A stretch of 64,000 nucleotides of DNA, taken from NCBI RefSeq assembly GCF_025460805.1, contig NZ_JAMXFJ010000011.1:1-64000 (forward strand), read 5' to 3'. The notes below the pieces were generated by a model. The model saw only the letters and a program-made list of their open reading frames with translations. It had not been told where the DNA came from and made no database searches. The translations under genes were made by a program, and so were the position numbers. Shown piece after piece: positions 52,728-60,339 of this stretch. The stretch comes from Microvirga sesbaniae (lineage in GTDB: Bacteria; Pseudomonadota; Alphaproteobacteria; Rhizobiales; Beijerinckiaceae). How positions within the stretch are numbered: position 1 is the stretch's first letter; every line of letters starts with the position of its first letter.

Positions 52728-53192
52728 TCAGGCGTCGTCGGCCACTCCCGCGGATCGGCGCGGGAAGGTCACCCGCGGCCAGTCGGATGGTGCGGCCCGG
52801 AACAGGGCCATGCCCACGACCATGGCACCGACGAACACGACGACCTGCCAGGGACCGAAGGTGATCGCGGTCAGGGCCGGGCCGGGACACAGTCCAACGA
52901 GACCCCAGCCAATGCCGAACAGGACCGCGCCGCCGATCAGGCGCCGATCGAGGTCGCGGCGGGATGGGATCTCGAGCCACGGCACCAGGATGGGAATGCC
53001 GCGCCGTCTGGCCATGACGGTGCCGAAGGCCGACACCGCGACCGCGCCGCCCATGACGATGGCAAGGCTCGGATCCCAATGGCCGAAGATGTCGAGGAAG
53101 CCCAGCACCTTGGCCGGGTTGACCATCTGCGCGACGATCAGACCGAGGCCGAAGAGCAGGCCGGAGCCGAAGGCGGCCAGGATCGCCGGCAT
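52728..53192 (-). CDS. YeeE/YedE-type membrane protein (DUF6691-like)
   Basis: A 154-residue membrane protein of about four hydrophobic segments: FGSGLLFGLGLIVAQMVNPA, VLGFLDIFGHWDPSLAIVMG, IGWGLVGLCPGPAL, VVFVGAMVVGMALF. It pairs with the upstream gene; such pairs are proposed to transport thiosulfate or related sulfur compounds. The two genes are 3 bases apart. Confidence 0.85.
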   Translation of the reverse strand: MPAILAAFGSGLLFGLGLIVAQMVNPAKVLGFLDIFGHWDPSLAIVMGGAVAVSAFGTVMARRRGIPILVPWLEIPSRRDLDRRLIGGAVLFGIGWGLVGLCPGPALTAITFGPWQVVVFVGAMVVGMALFRAAPSDWPRVTFPRRSAGVADDA

Positions 53193-53195
53193 GGC

Positions 53196-53621
53196 CTATG
53201 TCCCGATGACGTGACGGGTGAGAAGGACCGTGACGACGGCGACGGCCATGAAGACGAGGGTGGCCGCGATCGAGCGCGGCGATCCGCGGCCGATGCCGCA
53301 GACGCCGTGGCCGCTGGTACAGCCTGCGCCAAGGCGGCTGCCGAAGCCCACGAGCAGGCCTGCGGCGACGAGGATACCGAGCGGCGCGTCGAGGCTGACG
53401 GGCGGCAGGGCGCCTCCGAAGGTTCGGTACACCAGGGGTGCGATCAGCAGGCCGACGAGAAAGGCCCCGCGCCAGCCGACCTCGCCGTGGCTCGGGTGCA
53501 GCAGGCCGCCCAGGATGCCGCTGATGCCCGCGATGCGTCCGTTGAGCACCAGCAACAGGGCCGAGGACGTGCCGATCAAAACACCGCCGGCGAGAGCGGA
53601 AACAGGAGTGAAGTTTTCCAC
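53196..53621 (-). CDS. YeeE/YedE-family membrane transporter
   Basis: A 141-residue membrane protein: LAGGVLIGTSSALLLVLNGR, ISGILGGLL, and the family's Cys-containing LGAGCTSGHGVCGIGRGSPR. A GTG start at 53621 is preceded by GGAGG; the frame's first ATG at 53657 gives a non-family extension. The conserved Cys is thought to guide sulfur-compound passage. Confidence 0.87.
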   Translation of the reverse strand: MENFTPVSALAGGVLIGTSSALLLVLNGRIAGISGILGGLLHPSHGEVGWRGAFLVGLLIAPLVYRTFGGALPPVSLDAPLGILVAAGLLVGFGSRLGAGCTSGHGVCGIGRGSPRSIAATLVFMAVAVVTVLLTRHVIGT

Positions 53622-53680
53622 GGCAGCCTCCGGTTGGTGTAACTTCGGCCGCCTCAAGCGCGGTGGCTAGGCGGTCGGCA

Positions 53681-54160
53681 TCATGCCCGGCCAACCGCCG
53701 AAGGCGCGGGTTCGTTGCCGACCAGATCCGTATGACCGAAGCCCTTGCGGTAGTCGAGAACCGAGATCACGTTCGGGACGACCTTGAAGAATGCCACTCC
53801 CTCAAGCGCACCCGAGGCGTACTCCGCGATCCCCTGCGGGAATTTCTGGAGCAGGAGCTGCCCCGCCCGCGCGATCTCCTGCGGGTCCGTGAGGCGGTCC
53901 GCATGACCGCCCGCCGAGATGCCGCGGATCTCGCCCCAATCCGCATAGGGCAGGTTGATCGTCAGGGACACCTTGCCGTTGCGGCGGATGTTCCGCGCCT
54001 TCTGGGAGGCCTCCGAACATCCGAAGTAGATGTCCAACCCGTCGTTGGCGAAGCTGACCGTCGTGGCTTGCGGATATCCGTCCTGGCGGACCGTCGCGAG
54101 CGTCATGTCGCTCGCACGATCGAGGATGGACAGGATCTCGTCGCGAAGTCTCGCGTCCAT
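53681..54160 (-). CDS. pyridoxamine 5'-phosphate oxidase-fold flavoprotein
   Basis: A 159-residue split-barrel protein: ILDRASDMTLATVRQDGYPQ, TTVSFANDGLDIYFGCSE, KARNIRRNGKVSLTIN, GISAGGHADRLTDPQEI. The fold binds FMN or F420, and members reduce small molecules. ATG 54160 has GAGGA upstream; the frame opens at 54205. A perfect FNR/FixK box lies 72-85 bases upstream. Confidence 0.85.
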   Translation of the reverse strand: MDARLRDEILSILDRASDMTLATVRQDGYPQATTVSFANDGLDIYFGCSEASQKARNIRRNGKVSLTINLPYADWGEIRGISAGGHADRLTDPQEIARAGQLLLQKFPQGIAEYASGALEGVAFFKVVPNVISVLDYRKGFGHTDLVGNEPAPSAVGRA

Positions 54161-54231
54161 GGCGCTGTCCTCATATTGGATATTGGACGGACCTTGTCGG
54201 CCCATGATGGCTTCGGTCCCGCCCGACCGCC

Positions 54232-54245
54232 TTGATGTGGATCAA
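54232..54245. promoter_or_regulatory. FNR/FixK-type box
   Basis: TTGATGTGGATCAA is a perfect TTGAT-N4-ATCAA site. It is centred about 78 bases upstream of the PNPOx-like start (minus strand) and about 170 bases before the gene at 54409. A transcription start roughly 40 bases from the site's centre would suit the PNPOx-like gene. Confidence 0.75.
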
Positions 54246-54408
54246 TGCGGAGGCGGGAGAAGCCCCGCATCCTTGGCCCGGGTTCGCCGAGAACGATTCC
54301 CCGGTCCGGCCGCAGGCTTTGGCGTCATTTCAACCGAAAGGGCCTGACATTCGGGTATGATCGGGGCGAGCGAGCTTTTCAAGAGCCGGGCCGACGGTGG
54401 AGGGCTCC

Positions 54409-54690
54409 ATGACCGCCGATGACGGGCTTTCGCGTGTTTCAGGTGAGCGGAGGGACCATCGGGCCTATGATCCGGACATCCTCCCGCGGCTACAGTCGCT
54501 GCTCGCGATCCTCGCCGACATCGATGTTGCTCATCGAAGCAACCTGCTGGTGATTGAGAGCAGGCCGATGGACGAAGCCCGCAAGGGGCAACTGGTCGCC
54601 GATCTCCGGCAGAACCATTGCAGGCGGCGGGCGCCGTACGTCCGCGAGATCGAGGTGCTGGAGGCGCGGATGGAAGCCGCGTTTCGCTGA
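54409..54690 (+). CDS. hypothetical protein, family shared with 5628-5930
   Basis: A 93-residue charged helical protein (MTADDGLSRVSGERRDH...). Its C-terminal half is similar to the protein at 5628-5930 (LADIDVAHRSN, RRRAPYVREIEVLEARM). ATG 54409 follows GGAGGG. It lies 9 bases before the alcohol dehydrogenase gene and is probably co-transcribed with it. Confidence 0.7.
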   Translation: MTADDGLSRVSGERRDHRAYDPDILPRLQSLLAILADIDVAHRSNLLVIESRPMDEARKGQLVADLRQNHCRRRAPYVREIEVLEARMEAAFR

Positions 54691-54699
54691 GGGGATGCC

Positions 54700-55683
54700 A
54701 TGAAGGCGATGGTTCTCCAGAAGGTGGGGACGCCCCTGGTCCCGGAGGAGCGGCCACCGCCCGTGCCAAGTGCAGGCGAGATCCGCGTTGCGGTGGAAGC
54801 CTGCGCGGTATGTCGGACCGATCTCCATGTGGTCGATGGCGACCTGCCGCATCCCAGGCTACCCCTCGTCCCCGGCCATGAGATTGTGGGACGGGTCGAG
54901 GCGCTCGGTTCCGGGGTCTCGTCTCTCGAGCCGGGGCAGCGCGTGGGCATTCCCTGGCTCGGGCACACCTGCGGACATTGCCCCTACTGCGTCTCAGGAC
55001 AGGAGAACCTGTGCGACGAGCCGCTGTTCACCGGTTATACCAGGGATGGCGGCTTCGCCTCGCATGCGATCGCCCATGCCGCCTACGCCTTCAGCTTGCC
55101 GGAGGACGGCGATCCCGTCGCCCTGGCTCCGCTCCTCTGCGCCGGATTGATCGGCTGGCGTTCGCTGGTGGCCGCTGGCCTGGGCGAGAGGATCGGCATC
55201 TACGGCTTTGGCGCCGCCGCCCATATCATCACGCAGGTCTGCACCTGGCAGGGACGGCGTGTCTTCGCCTTCACGCGCCCGGGCGACGTCGCTGCCCAGG
55301 ACTTTGCCCGTTCGCTCGGTGCCGCCTGGGCCGGCGGCTCGGACGAAGTGCCACCCGAAAAGCTCGATGCGGCGATCATCTTCGCGCCCGTGGGCGACCT
55401 CGTGCCCTTGGCGCTCGGCGCCGTGCGCAAGGGCGGTCGCGTCGTGTGCGGCGGCATCCACATGAGCGACCTCCCAGGCTTTCCCTATCGGTTGCTCTGG
55501 GAGGAACGGCAGGTCGTCTCCGTCGCCAACCTGACCCGCCGAGATGCCTTGGACTTCCTGGCGATCGTGCCCAAGGCCCGGATCAGGACGCACACGGTGC
55601 GCTATCCGCTGGAGGCCGCCAACGAGGCCCTGGGCGACCTGCGGGCAGGACGGCTTCAGGGGGCCGCCGTCCTGGTTCCCTGA
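54700..55683 (+). CDS. adhA: zinc-dependent alcohol dehydrogenase
   Basis: A 327-residue medium-chain dehydrogenase. Catalytic zinc Cys in EACAVCRTDLHVV and His in LVPGHEIVGRV; structural zinc cluster CGHCPYCVSGQENLC; GYTRDGGFASHA; NAD-binding IGIYGFGAAAHI. It probably reduces aldehydes under oxygen limitation, as related genes in such islands do. Symbol by resemblance only. Confidence 0.9.
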   Translation: MKAMVLQKVGTPLVPEERPPPVPSAGEIRVAVEACAVCRTDLHVVDGDLPHPRLPLVPGHEIVGRVEALGSGVSSLEPGQRVGIPWLGHTCGHCPYCVSGQENLCDEPLFTGYTRDGGFASHAIAHAAYAFSLPEDGDPVALAPLLCAGLIGWRSLVAAGLGERIGIYGFGAAAHIITQVCTWQGRRVFAFTRPGDVAAQDFARSLGAAWAGGSDEVPPEKLDAAIIFAPVGDLVPLALGAVRKGGRVVCGGIHMSDLPGFPYRLLWEERQVVSVANLTRRDALDFLAIVPKARIRTHTVRYPLEAANEALGDLRAGRLQGAAVLVP

Positions 55684-55746
55684 GGCAGGCCAAAATGGAG
55701 ATCATCGCGTCCGAAAACCGGGCGACAGCATCGAGGGGAGGAAATC

Positions 55747-56589
55747 ATGCTTGAGAACATCCGCAGCATCCTCATCGGGATCACGGAGGAAGGCGATGCC
55801 GAGGAACGCTCGTCGGTCCTGGCGTACGGGCTTGCCCTCGCCCGTCAGGCGGACGCCCATGTCACCGTCCAGGCCGCCTCGCTGAAGCTCACCGTGCCGT
55901 ATTCCTTCGTCCGCAGCTTTGCCGAAGGACTCGCGGCCGCCGAGAACCGCCGGGTGGATGCCCTTGCCCGCGCCGTCGCCGACGCGTCCCAGCGGGCCGC
56001 GGCGGCATCGGGCGTGGCCTGCGTCAGCCAGGCGCCGCAGCTTGCCTATCCGGATCTCATCAAGAGCTTCGCCGCCCTCGCCCGCACCCATGACCTGACG
56101 GTCCTCGATGCGGAACCGATTGCCCTCGCCGTCGACCGGGGCCTGATCGAGGCCGTGCTCATGGACAGCGGCCGGCCCCTCATCGTGGTGCCGCAGGGTC
56201 GCGAAACCTTCGCCAGCGACCGGATCGTCGTGGCCTGGGACGGCAGCGCCAAGGCGGCGCGTGCCCTCAATGATGCCCTGCCGTTCCTGCGGGCCGCGAC
56301 ACAGGTCGAGCTGGTCAGCGTCACGGGCGAGAAGGATCTGGCGGATACGGTGCCCGGCGCGGAGATCGCGCCGCATCTCACCCGCCATGGCGTCACGGTG
56401 AGTGTCCTCGCATTGCCGGTCGTGGACGGGGATGTGGCAGAGACCCTGCGCAACCATGCCCACCTGACGCGGACCGACATGATCGTCATGGGCGCCTACG
56501 TCCATTCACGCCTGCGCGAGATGGTGCTCGGCGGCACGACGCAATCGCTGCTCAGGAACCCTCCGGTGCCTCTGTTCCTCTCCTACTGA
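55747..56589 (+). CDS. universal stress protein, tandem Usp domains
   Basis: A 280-residue protein with two Usp-like halves. The C-terminal half shows IVVAWDGSAKAARAL and DMIVMGAYVHSRLREMVLGG, the usual ATP-binding G-2xG-9xG region. The N-terminal half is more diverged. Ribosome-binding GGGAGGA before the ATG. 63 bases after the dehydrogenase. Confidence 0.88.
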   Translation: MLENIRSILIGITEEGDAEERSSVLAYGLALARQADAHVTVQAASLKLTVPYSFVRSFAEGLAAAENRRVDALARAVADASQRAAAASGVACVSQAPQLAYPDLIKSFAALARTHDLTVLDAEPIALAVDRGLIEAVLMDSGRPLIVVPQGRETFASDRIVVAWDGSAKAARALNDALPFLRAATQVELVSVTGEKDLADTVPGAEIAPHLTRHGVTVSVLALPVVDGDVAETLRNHAHLTRTDMIVMGAYVHSRLREMVLGGTTQSLLRNPPVPLFLSY

Positions 56590-56637
56590 CGGAAGAGACA
56601 CGGCACTCGGGCACGCCCGTCACGGAAGGAGGCCTGC

Positions 56638-57075
56638 ATGTACAGGAACATCCTGATTGCCACCGACGGCTCGTCCCTGGCAGCCCGCGCCGTCGAACAC
56701 GGCACCAACCTGGCGAAAGCTCTCGGGGCGACGGTCCTGCTGCTGACCGTCACCGAGCGCTTTCATCTCTTTGCGATCGAGTCCGATCAGCTCGAGGAGA
56801 CACCGAGCTCGTTCAGGGAGCACATGCAACGGCAGGCCGATCACACCCTCGAGGAGGCTGCGGAGATCGCCCGCAACCTCGGTGTCGAAGCCCGGACGCT
56901 TCACATGGAGGATGACGCGCCGTACCGGGCGATCATCCGCACGGCGGAAGACAACGTCTGCGATGTCATCGTCATGGCCTCGCACGGCCGCGGCGGGGTT
57001 TCGGCCCTGCTTCTCGGGAGCGAGACCATGAAGGTCCTTCACCACTCGAACATCCCGGTCCTCGTCGTGCGGTGA
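56638..57075 (+). CDS. universal stress protein UspA family
   Basis: A 145-residue single-domain Usp: NILIATDGSSLAARAVEHG at the N-terminus and VIVMASHGRGGVSALLLGSE near the end, the nucleotide-binding loop. GGAAGGAGG precedes the ATG. Ends 12 bases from the convergent cytochrome c gene. Confidence 0.92.
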   Translation: MYRNILIATDGSSLAARAVEHGTNLAKALGATVLLLTVTERFHLFAIESDQLEETPSSFREHMQRQADHTLEEAAEIARNLGVEARTLHMEDDAPYRAIIRTAEDNVCDVIVMASHGRGGVSALLLGSETMKVLHHSNIPVLVVR

Positions 57076-57087
57076 TGAAGCCGGGCC

Positions 57088-57408
57088 CTAACCCTGTATG
57101 GAATTGAGATAGGCGAGCAGGTCGTTGATCTGCGCGGGATCGAGCTGGAACTGCGGCATGGAAGGGTGGCCCGTCGTGATGCCTTCGGCAAAGGCCTCCG
57201 CGAGGTCCTCGATCGGATAGCGGCTGTGCAGGGTCCGGAAGGGCGGCGCCTCCGGAATGGGACTGTCACCGAACCGACCGATGGCATGGCATTGCGAGCA
57301 GTTCGTCTGCGCGAACGTGAACCCGCGCTGTGCCCGCCCCGATTGAGCCATGGAGGCCGACGAGGCACACGCGAGGGCAAGGCAGAGAAGGGTGAGCCGC
57401 CCCATCAT
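57088..57408 (-). CDS. class I cytochrome c, periplasmic
   Basis: A 106-residue protein: signal peptide MMGRLTLLCLALACASSA, heme motif NCSQCHAIG (CxxCH), and distal Met in GHPSMPQFQL. Electron carrier in the periplasm. Start overlaps the stop of the upstream gene. Confidence 0.9.
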   Translation of the reverse strand: MMGRLTLLCLALACASSASMAQSGRAQRGFTFAQTNCSQCHAIGRFGDSPIPEAPPFRTLHSRYPIEDLAEAFAEGITTGHPSMPQFQLDPAQINDLLAYLNSIQG

Positions 57409-57806
57409 CGATGCTCCTCCGCCTTGCGAAGTTCCGCCGGTGTCACCGAGACGACCTGGAACGTATAGGGTTTGCCATCGTCGTCCTCGATGGTGACGTA
57501 TTCGCCCTCCACGAAGCGATGCTGGTGCAGGTGATAACCCGCCTCCTCGTCGCCGGGCCGATCCTGAATGTAGTCGATCATCCAGGTCGCGCCGCCAAAC
57601 CCGCCCGGCCGATGGACCAGGACACCTTGCCGCTCTTCGCCGGCCCAGAAGCGGCGGACCCGGCAATGAGCCCGTTTGTCCGACCACTCCTGCTGGTCGA
57701 GATGGCCTTTGTCATCGAGCGGCGCGGTGATCTCGTAGCCGTACCGCGAACTTCCTTCGGGAAACTGCTTGCTGCGGGCCAGGTGAAGCGTGACGTGATG
57801 GAGCAT
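57405..57806 (-). CDS. hypothetical protein
   Basis: A 133-residue soluble protein (MLHHVTLHLARSKQFPEGSS...) with several His in HLHQHRFVEGEYVTIEDDDG. No family recognised; shape suggests a small beta-sheet protein. ATG 57806 follows GGGAGGG; the frame opens at 57851. A perfect FNR/FixK box is 81-94 bases upstream. Overlaps the cytochrome c gene, so both probably share one low-oxygen promoter. Confidence 0.7.
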   Translation of the reverse strand: MLHHVTLHLARSKQFPEGSSRYGYEITAPLDDKGHLDQQEWSDKRAHCRVRRFWAGEERQGVLVHRPGGFGGATWMIDYIQDRPGDEEAGYHLHQHRFVEGEYVTIEDDDGKPYTFQVVSVTPAELRKAEEHR

Positions 57807-57886
57807 CGGTCCCTCCCAGAATTCACGCAGGTCTCGAACAGACCTCGACATCGTGGCAAAGCTTAGAGGATACCTGCTCGCCTGCC

Positions 57887-57900
57887 TTGATCCTGATCAA
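57887..57900. promoter_or_regulatory. FNR/FixK-type box
   Basis: TTGATCCTGATCAA is a perfect TTGAT-N4-ATCAA site, upstream of the gene at 57405-57806 and its downstream cytochrome c. It is about as far from its start codon as the first box is from the PNPOx-like gene. Confidence 0.75.
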
Positions 57901-57936
57901 TCCGTCGCGGAATCAGGGGCGGGCAAGTCAGCCCGC

Positions 57937-59532
57937 CTAGTCCTTGGATCCGCCCCTCAAGGCGTCCCTGATGCGCCGGATGACGACCCCCTTCGCCTTC
58001 CTGTCGGCCGCCGCCTCCACGGCATCACTGATCTCAAGCAGGAGCTCCGCGTAGTCGTTGTGCCAGTCGCGGTGCCCGGCGCCCGCGGACGGCAGGCGCT
58101 CCTCGTGGCGTTCGATCCGGACGGCGCGGTCGCCCGCCAGGTCGTAGACGTCGTCGATCTCCGGAATGATCGCGCCGGGCACGCGGTCGAGATCGGCGAG
58201 GGATGATTGCAGTGCCTTGAGGGGCGCATCCTCCCCATGCACGAGGAAGACCCCGCGCCGGACCGGAAGGCGCTCGGCCAGCCAAGCCTTCAGCTCCGGC
58301 CCGTCCGCATGCCCCGAGTAGAGGTCGAGCGTCCTCATGCGGGCACGGACCTTCACCTCCTCGCCGTGGATCCGCACCTTCGAGGCGCCGTCCTGAAGGA
58401 TCCGTCCGAGCGAGCCCTGCGCCTGGAAGCCGACGAAGAGGATTGTGGCCTCGTCCCGCCAGAGCCACGCCTTCAGGTGATGGCGGATGCGACCCGCCTC
58501 GCACATGCCGCTCGCCGCGATGATGATGTGGAAGCTGTGGATGAGGTCGATGGCCTTGCTCTGCTCGACGGTCTCCGTGAAGCGGACCCAGCGGGATTCG
58601 AGGGCCTGGACCAGGTCGCCACCGTTCCGGAGTTCCCCGGCATGCCGCGCGAAGATGGCGCTGGCCTTCGAGGCCAACGGGGAATCGATGAAGACCGGGA
58701 TGTCCGGCAATTCGCCGGCCTCCGTCAGCTCCATCAGGTCGACGAGGAGTTCCTGCGTCCTCTCGACCGCGAAGGACGGAATGAGCAACACGCCGCTCGG
58801 ATGCATCGCCGCGCGGACCTCGTCGCGCAGCATCCGGCGCCGGCTCTCGATGGTGATCCCCGCGCGATCCGTATCCCCGTAGGTGGATTCTAGGAGCACG
58901 TAATCAAGGTCGCGCGGGCCGTCCGGATCGGGCTGAAGCAGCTTGTGGTCGGGGCCGACATCGCCGGAGAACAGCAGCCGGGCTGGCTTCTCCTCGCCGC
59001 CGTGCGTTACTTCCATCTCGATGGAGGCCGAGCCCAGGAGATGGCCCGCATTCCAGTAGCGGGCGCGGAAGCCCGGGGCGACCTCCTGCCACTGGCCGAA
59101 AGCCACGGGCCGGAACTGTGTGAGGCACGCGACCGCGTCCTCCTCGGTATAGATCGGCGACACGGTCCCCCGGCCCCGGCGGCGGTTGCGGCGGTTGAGC
59201 TGGTCGACCTCCATCTCCTGGATGTAGCCGGAGTCCGGGAGCATGATGGTCGCCAGGTCGGCCGTTCCGGCCGTCGCATAGACCGGGCCGTCGAAGCCGG
59301 ACTTCACCAGCTTCGGCACCAGGCCGCTATGGTCGATGTGGGCGTGGGTGAGGCAGAGGGCATCGACCCCTGCGGCGCGGAACGGAAAATGCTCGTAGTT
59401 GAGCTCCCTCTCCTCCTTCGATCCCTGGAACATGCCGCAATCGACCAGGACGCGGGCGGCGTCCGTCTCGAGCAGGAAGCAGGAACCCGTCACGGTTCGG
59501 GCGGCGCCGTGGAAGTGAAGCCGAAGCGACAA
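57937..59532 (-). CDS. MBL-fold metallo-hydrolase, beta-CASP RNA exonuclease type
   Basis: A 531-residue protein. Metallo-beta-lactamase motifs LTHAHIDHSGLVP, LPDSGYIQEMEVDQ and ARYWNAGHLLGSASIEME; beta-CASP motifs VLLIPSFAVERTQELL, FIDSPLAS, IIAASGMCEAGRI; RMG-like C-terminal GFQAQGSLGR and LYSGHADGPELKAW. Members act on RNA. A TTG start at 59532 is preceded by AGGAGG and gives the family N-terminus (LSLRLHFHGAARTVTGSCF), so the long upstream frame is not coding. C-terminal about 80 residues are extra. Confidence 0.9.
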   Translation of the reverse strand: MSLRLHFHGAARTVTGSCFLLETDAARVLVDCGMFQGSKEERELNYEHFPFRAAGVDALCLTHAHIDHSGLVPKLVKSGFDGPVYATAGTADLATIMLPDSGYIQEMEVDQLNRRNRRRGRGTVSPIYTEEDAVACLTQFRPVAFGQWQEVAPGFRARYWNAGHLLGSASIEMEVTHGGEEKPARLLFSGDVGPDHKLLQPDPDGPRDLDYVLLESTYGDTDRAGITIESRRRMLRDEVRAAMHPSGVLLIPSFAVERTQELLVDLMELTEAGELPDIPVFIDSPLASKASAIFARHAGELRNGGDLVQALESRWVRFTETVEQSKAIDLIHSFHIIIAASGMCEAGRIRHHLKAWLWRDEATILFVGFQAQGSLGRILQDGASKVRIHGEEVKVRARMRTLDLYSGHADGPELKAWLAERLPVRRGVFLVHGEDAPLKALQSSLADLDRVPGAIIPEIDDVYDLAGDRAVRIERHEERLPSAGAGHRDWHNDYAELLLEISDAVEAAADRKAKGVVIRRIRDALRGGSKD

Positions 59533-59637
59533 GGGACCCTCCTGGGCACGGGGAAGCGTCGAGGTGAGGATCGCACCTTGGTACACCTGCGTCGAGCCGT
59601 TAGGTTTGATCCACGCCAATATCGCGGAACGGCGAAC

Positions 59638-60333
59638 ATGACCTCCCACGCAGCGTCTTCCAACGGCACCTGCCCCATCACGGGCAAGACCTACCCCCTG
59701 AAAGAGCTCATCCTCATCGATCAATTGCGACCTGCCCTTGCAGAGCGGATCCGGCGGGATCACCCGCACCTGGACGATCATGGCCGCATCAGCCGGGCCG
59801 CCGTCGACCAGTACCGCCTGCTCTACGTCGAGGAACTCCTGCGCCAGGAACGCGGCGAGCTGACGAAACTCGACAGGGAGGTGGCGCGCAGTCTCGCCGA
59901 GGGCAGCACGGTGTCGGCGAATGTCGAGGAGAGCTTCGACGAGAAGCGGACCCTCGGCGAGCGCCTGTCGGACGGGCTCGCGACCTTCGGCGGGAGCTGG
60001 CCGTTCCTGATCGCCTTCGGGTTCCTGCTGGGAGCCTGGATCCTCGTCAATGCCCTCCGCGGGACGGAGGCCTTCGACCCCTATCCCTACATCCTGCTCA
60101 ACCTGCTGCTGTCCTGCCTCGCGGCCGTTCAGGCCCCGATCATCATGATGAGCCAGAGGCGCCAGGAGGCGAAGGATCGGCTGCGCTCCCTCAACGACTA
60201 CCAGGTCAACCTGAAGGCGGAACTCGAGATCCGGCACCTGCACGAGAAGCTGGACCATCTGATCACGCGCCAATGGGAGCGATTGGCCGAGATCCAGGAG
60301 ATGCAGATCGAGCTGCTCCAGGAGCGCCGTTGA
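59638..60333 (+). CDS. DUF1003 membrane protein
   Basis: A 231-residue protein. The N-terminus has a CPITGKTYPLKEL zinc-like motif; two membrane helices are SWPFLIAFGFLLGAWILVNA and YPYILLNLLLSCLAAVQAPI, followed by the DUF1003 hallmark IIMMSQRRQEAKDRL and a coiled C-terminus. Function unknown. Divergent from the MBL gene. Confidence 0.87.
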   Translation: MTSHAASSNGTCPITGKTYPLKELILIDQLRPALAERIRRDHPHLDDHGRISRAAVDQYRLLYVEELLRQERGELTKLDREVARSLAEGSTVSANVEESFDEKRTLGERLSDGLATFGGSWPFLIAFGFLLGAWILVNALRGTEAFDPYPYILLNLLLSCLAAVQAPIIMMSQRRQEAKDRLRSLNDYQVNLKAELEIRHLHEKLDHLITRQWERLAEIQEMQIELLQERR

Positions 60334-60339
60334 GCACGA

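Noticed and set aside
52533..53642. 369-codon plus-strand frame
   Set aside because: Complement of the YeeE/YedE pair; the product is a low-complexity Glu/Gly/Asp-rich sequence with no domain.
58945..59637. long upstream extension of the DUF1003 frame
   Set aside because: This part is antisense to the MBL-fold RNase gene; only the part from 59638 matches DUF1003.
59533..60273. long N-terminal extension of the MBL-fold frame
   Set aside because: It overlaps DUF1003 on the other strand and has no MBL homology; TTG 59532 with AGGAGG is a better start.
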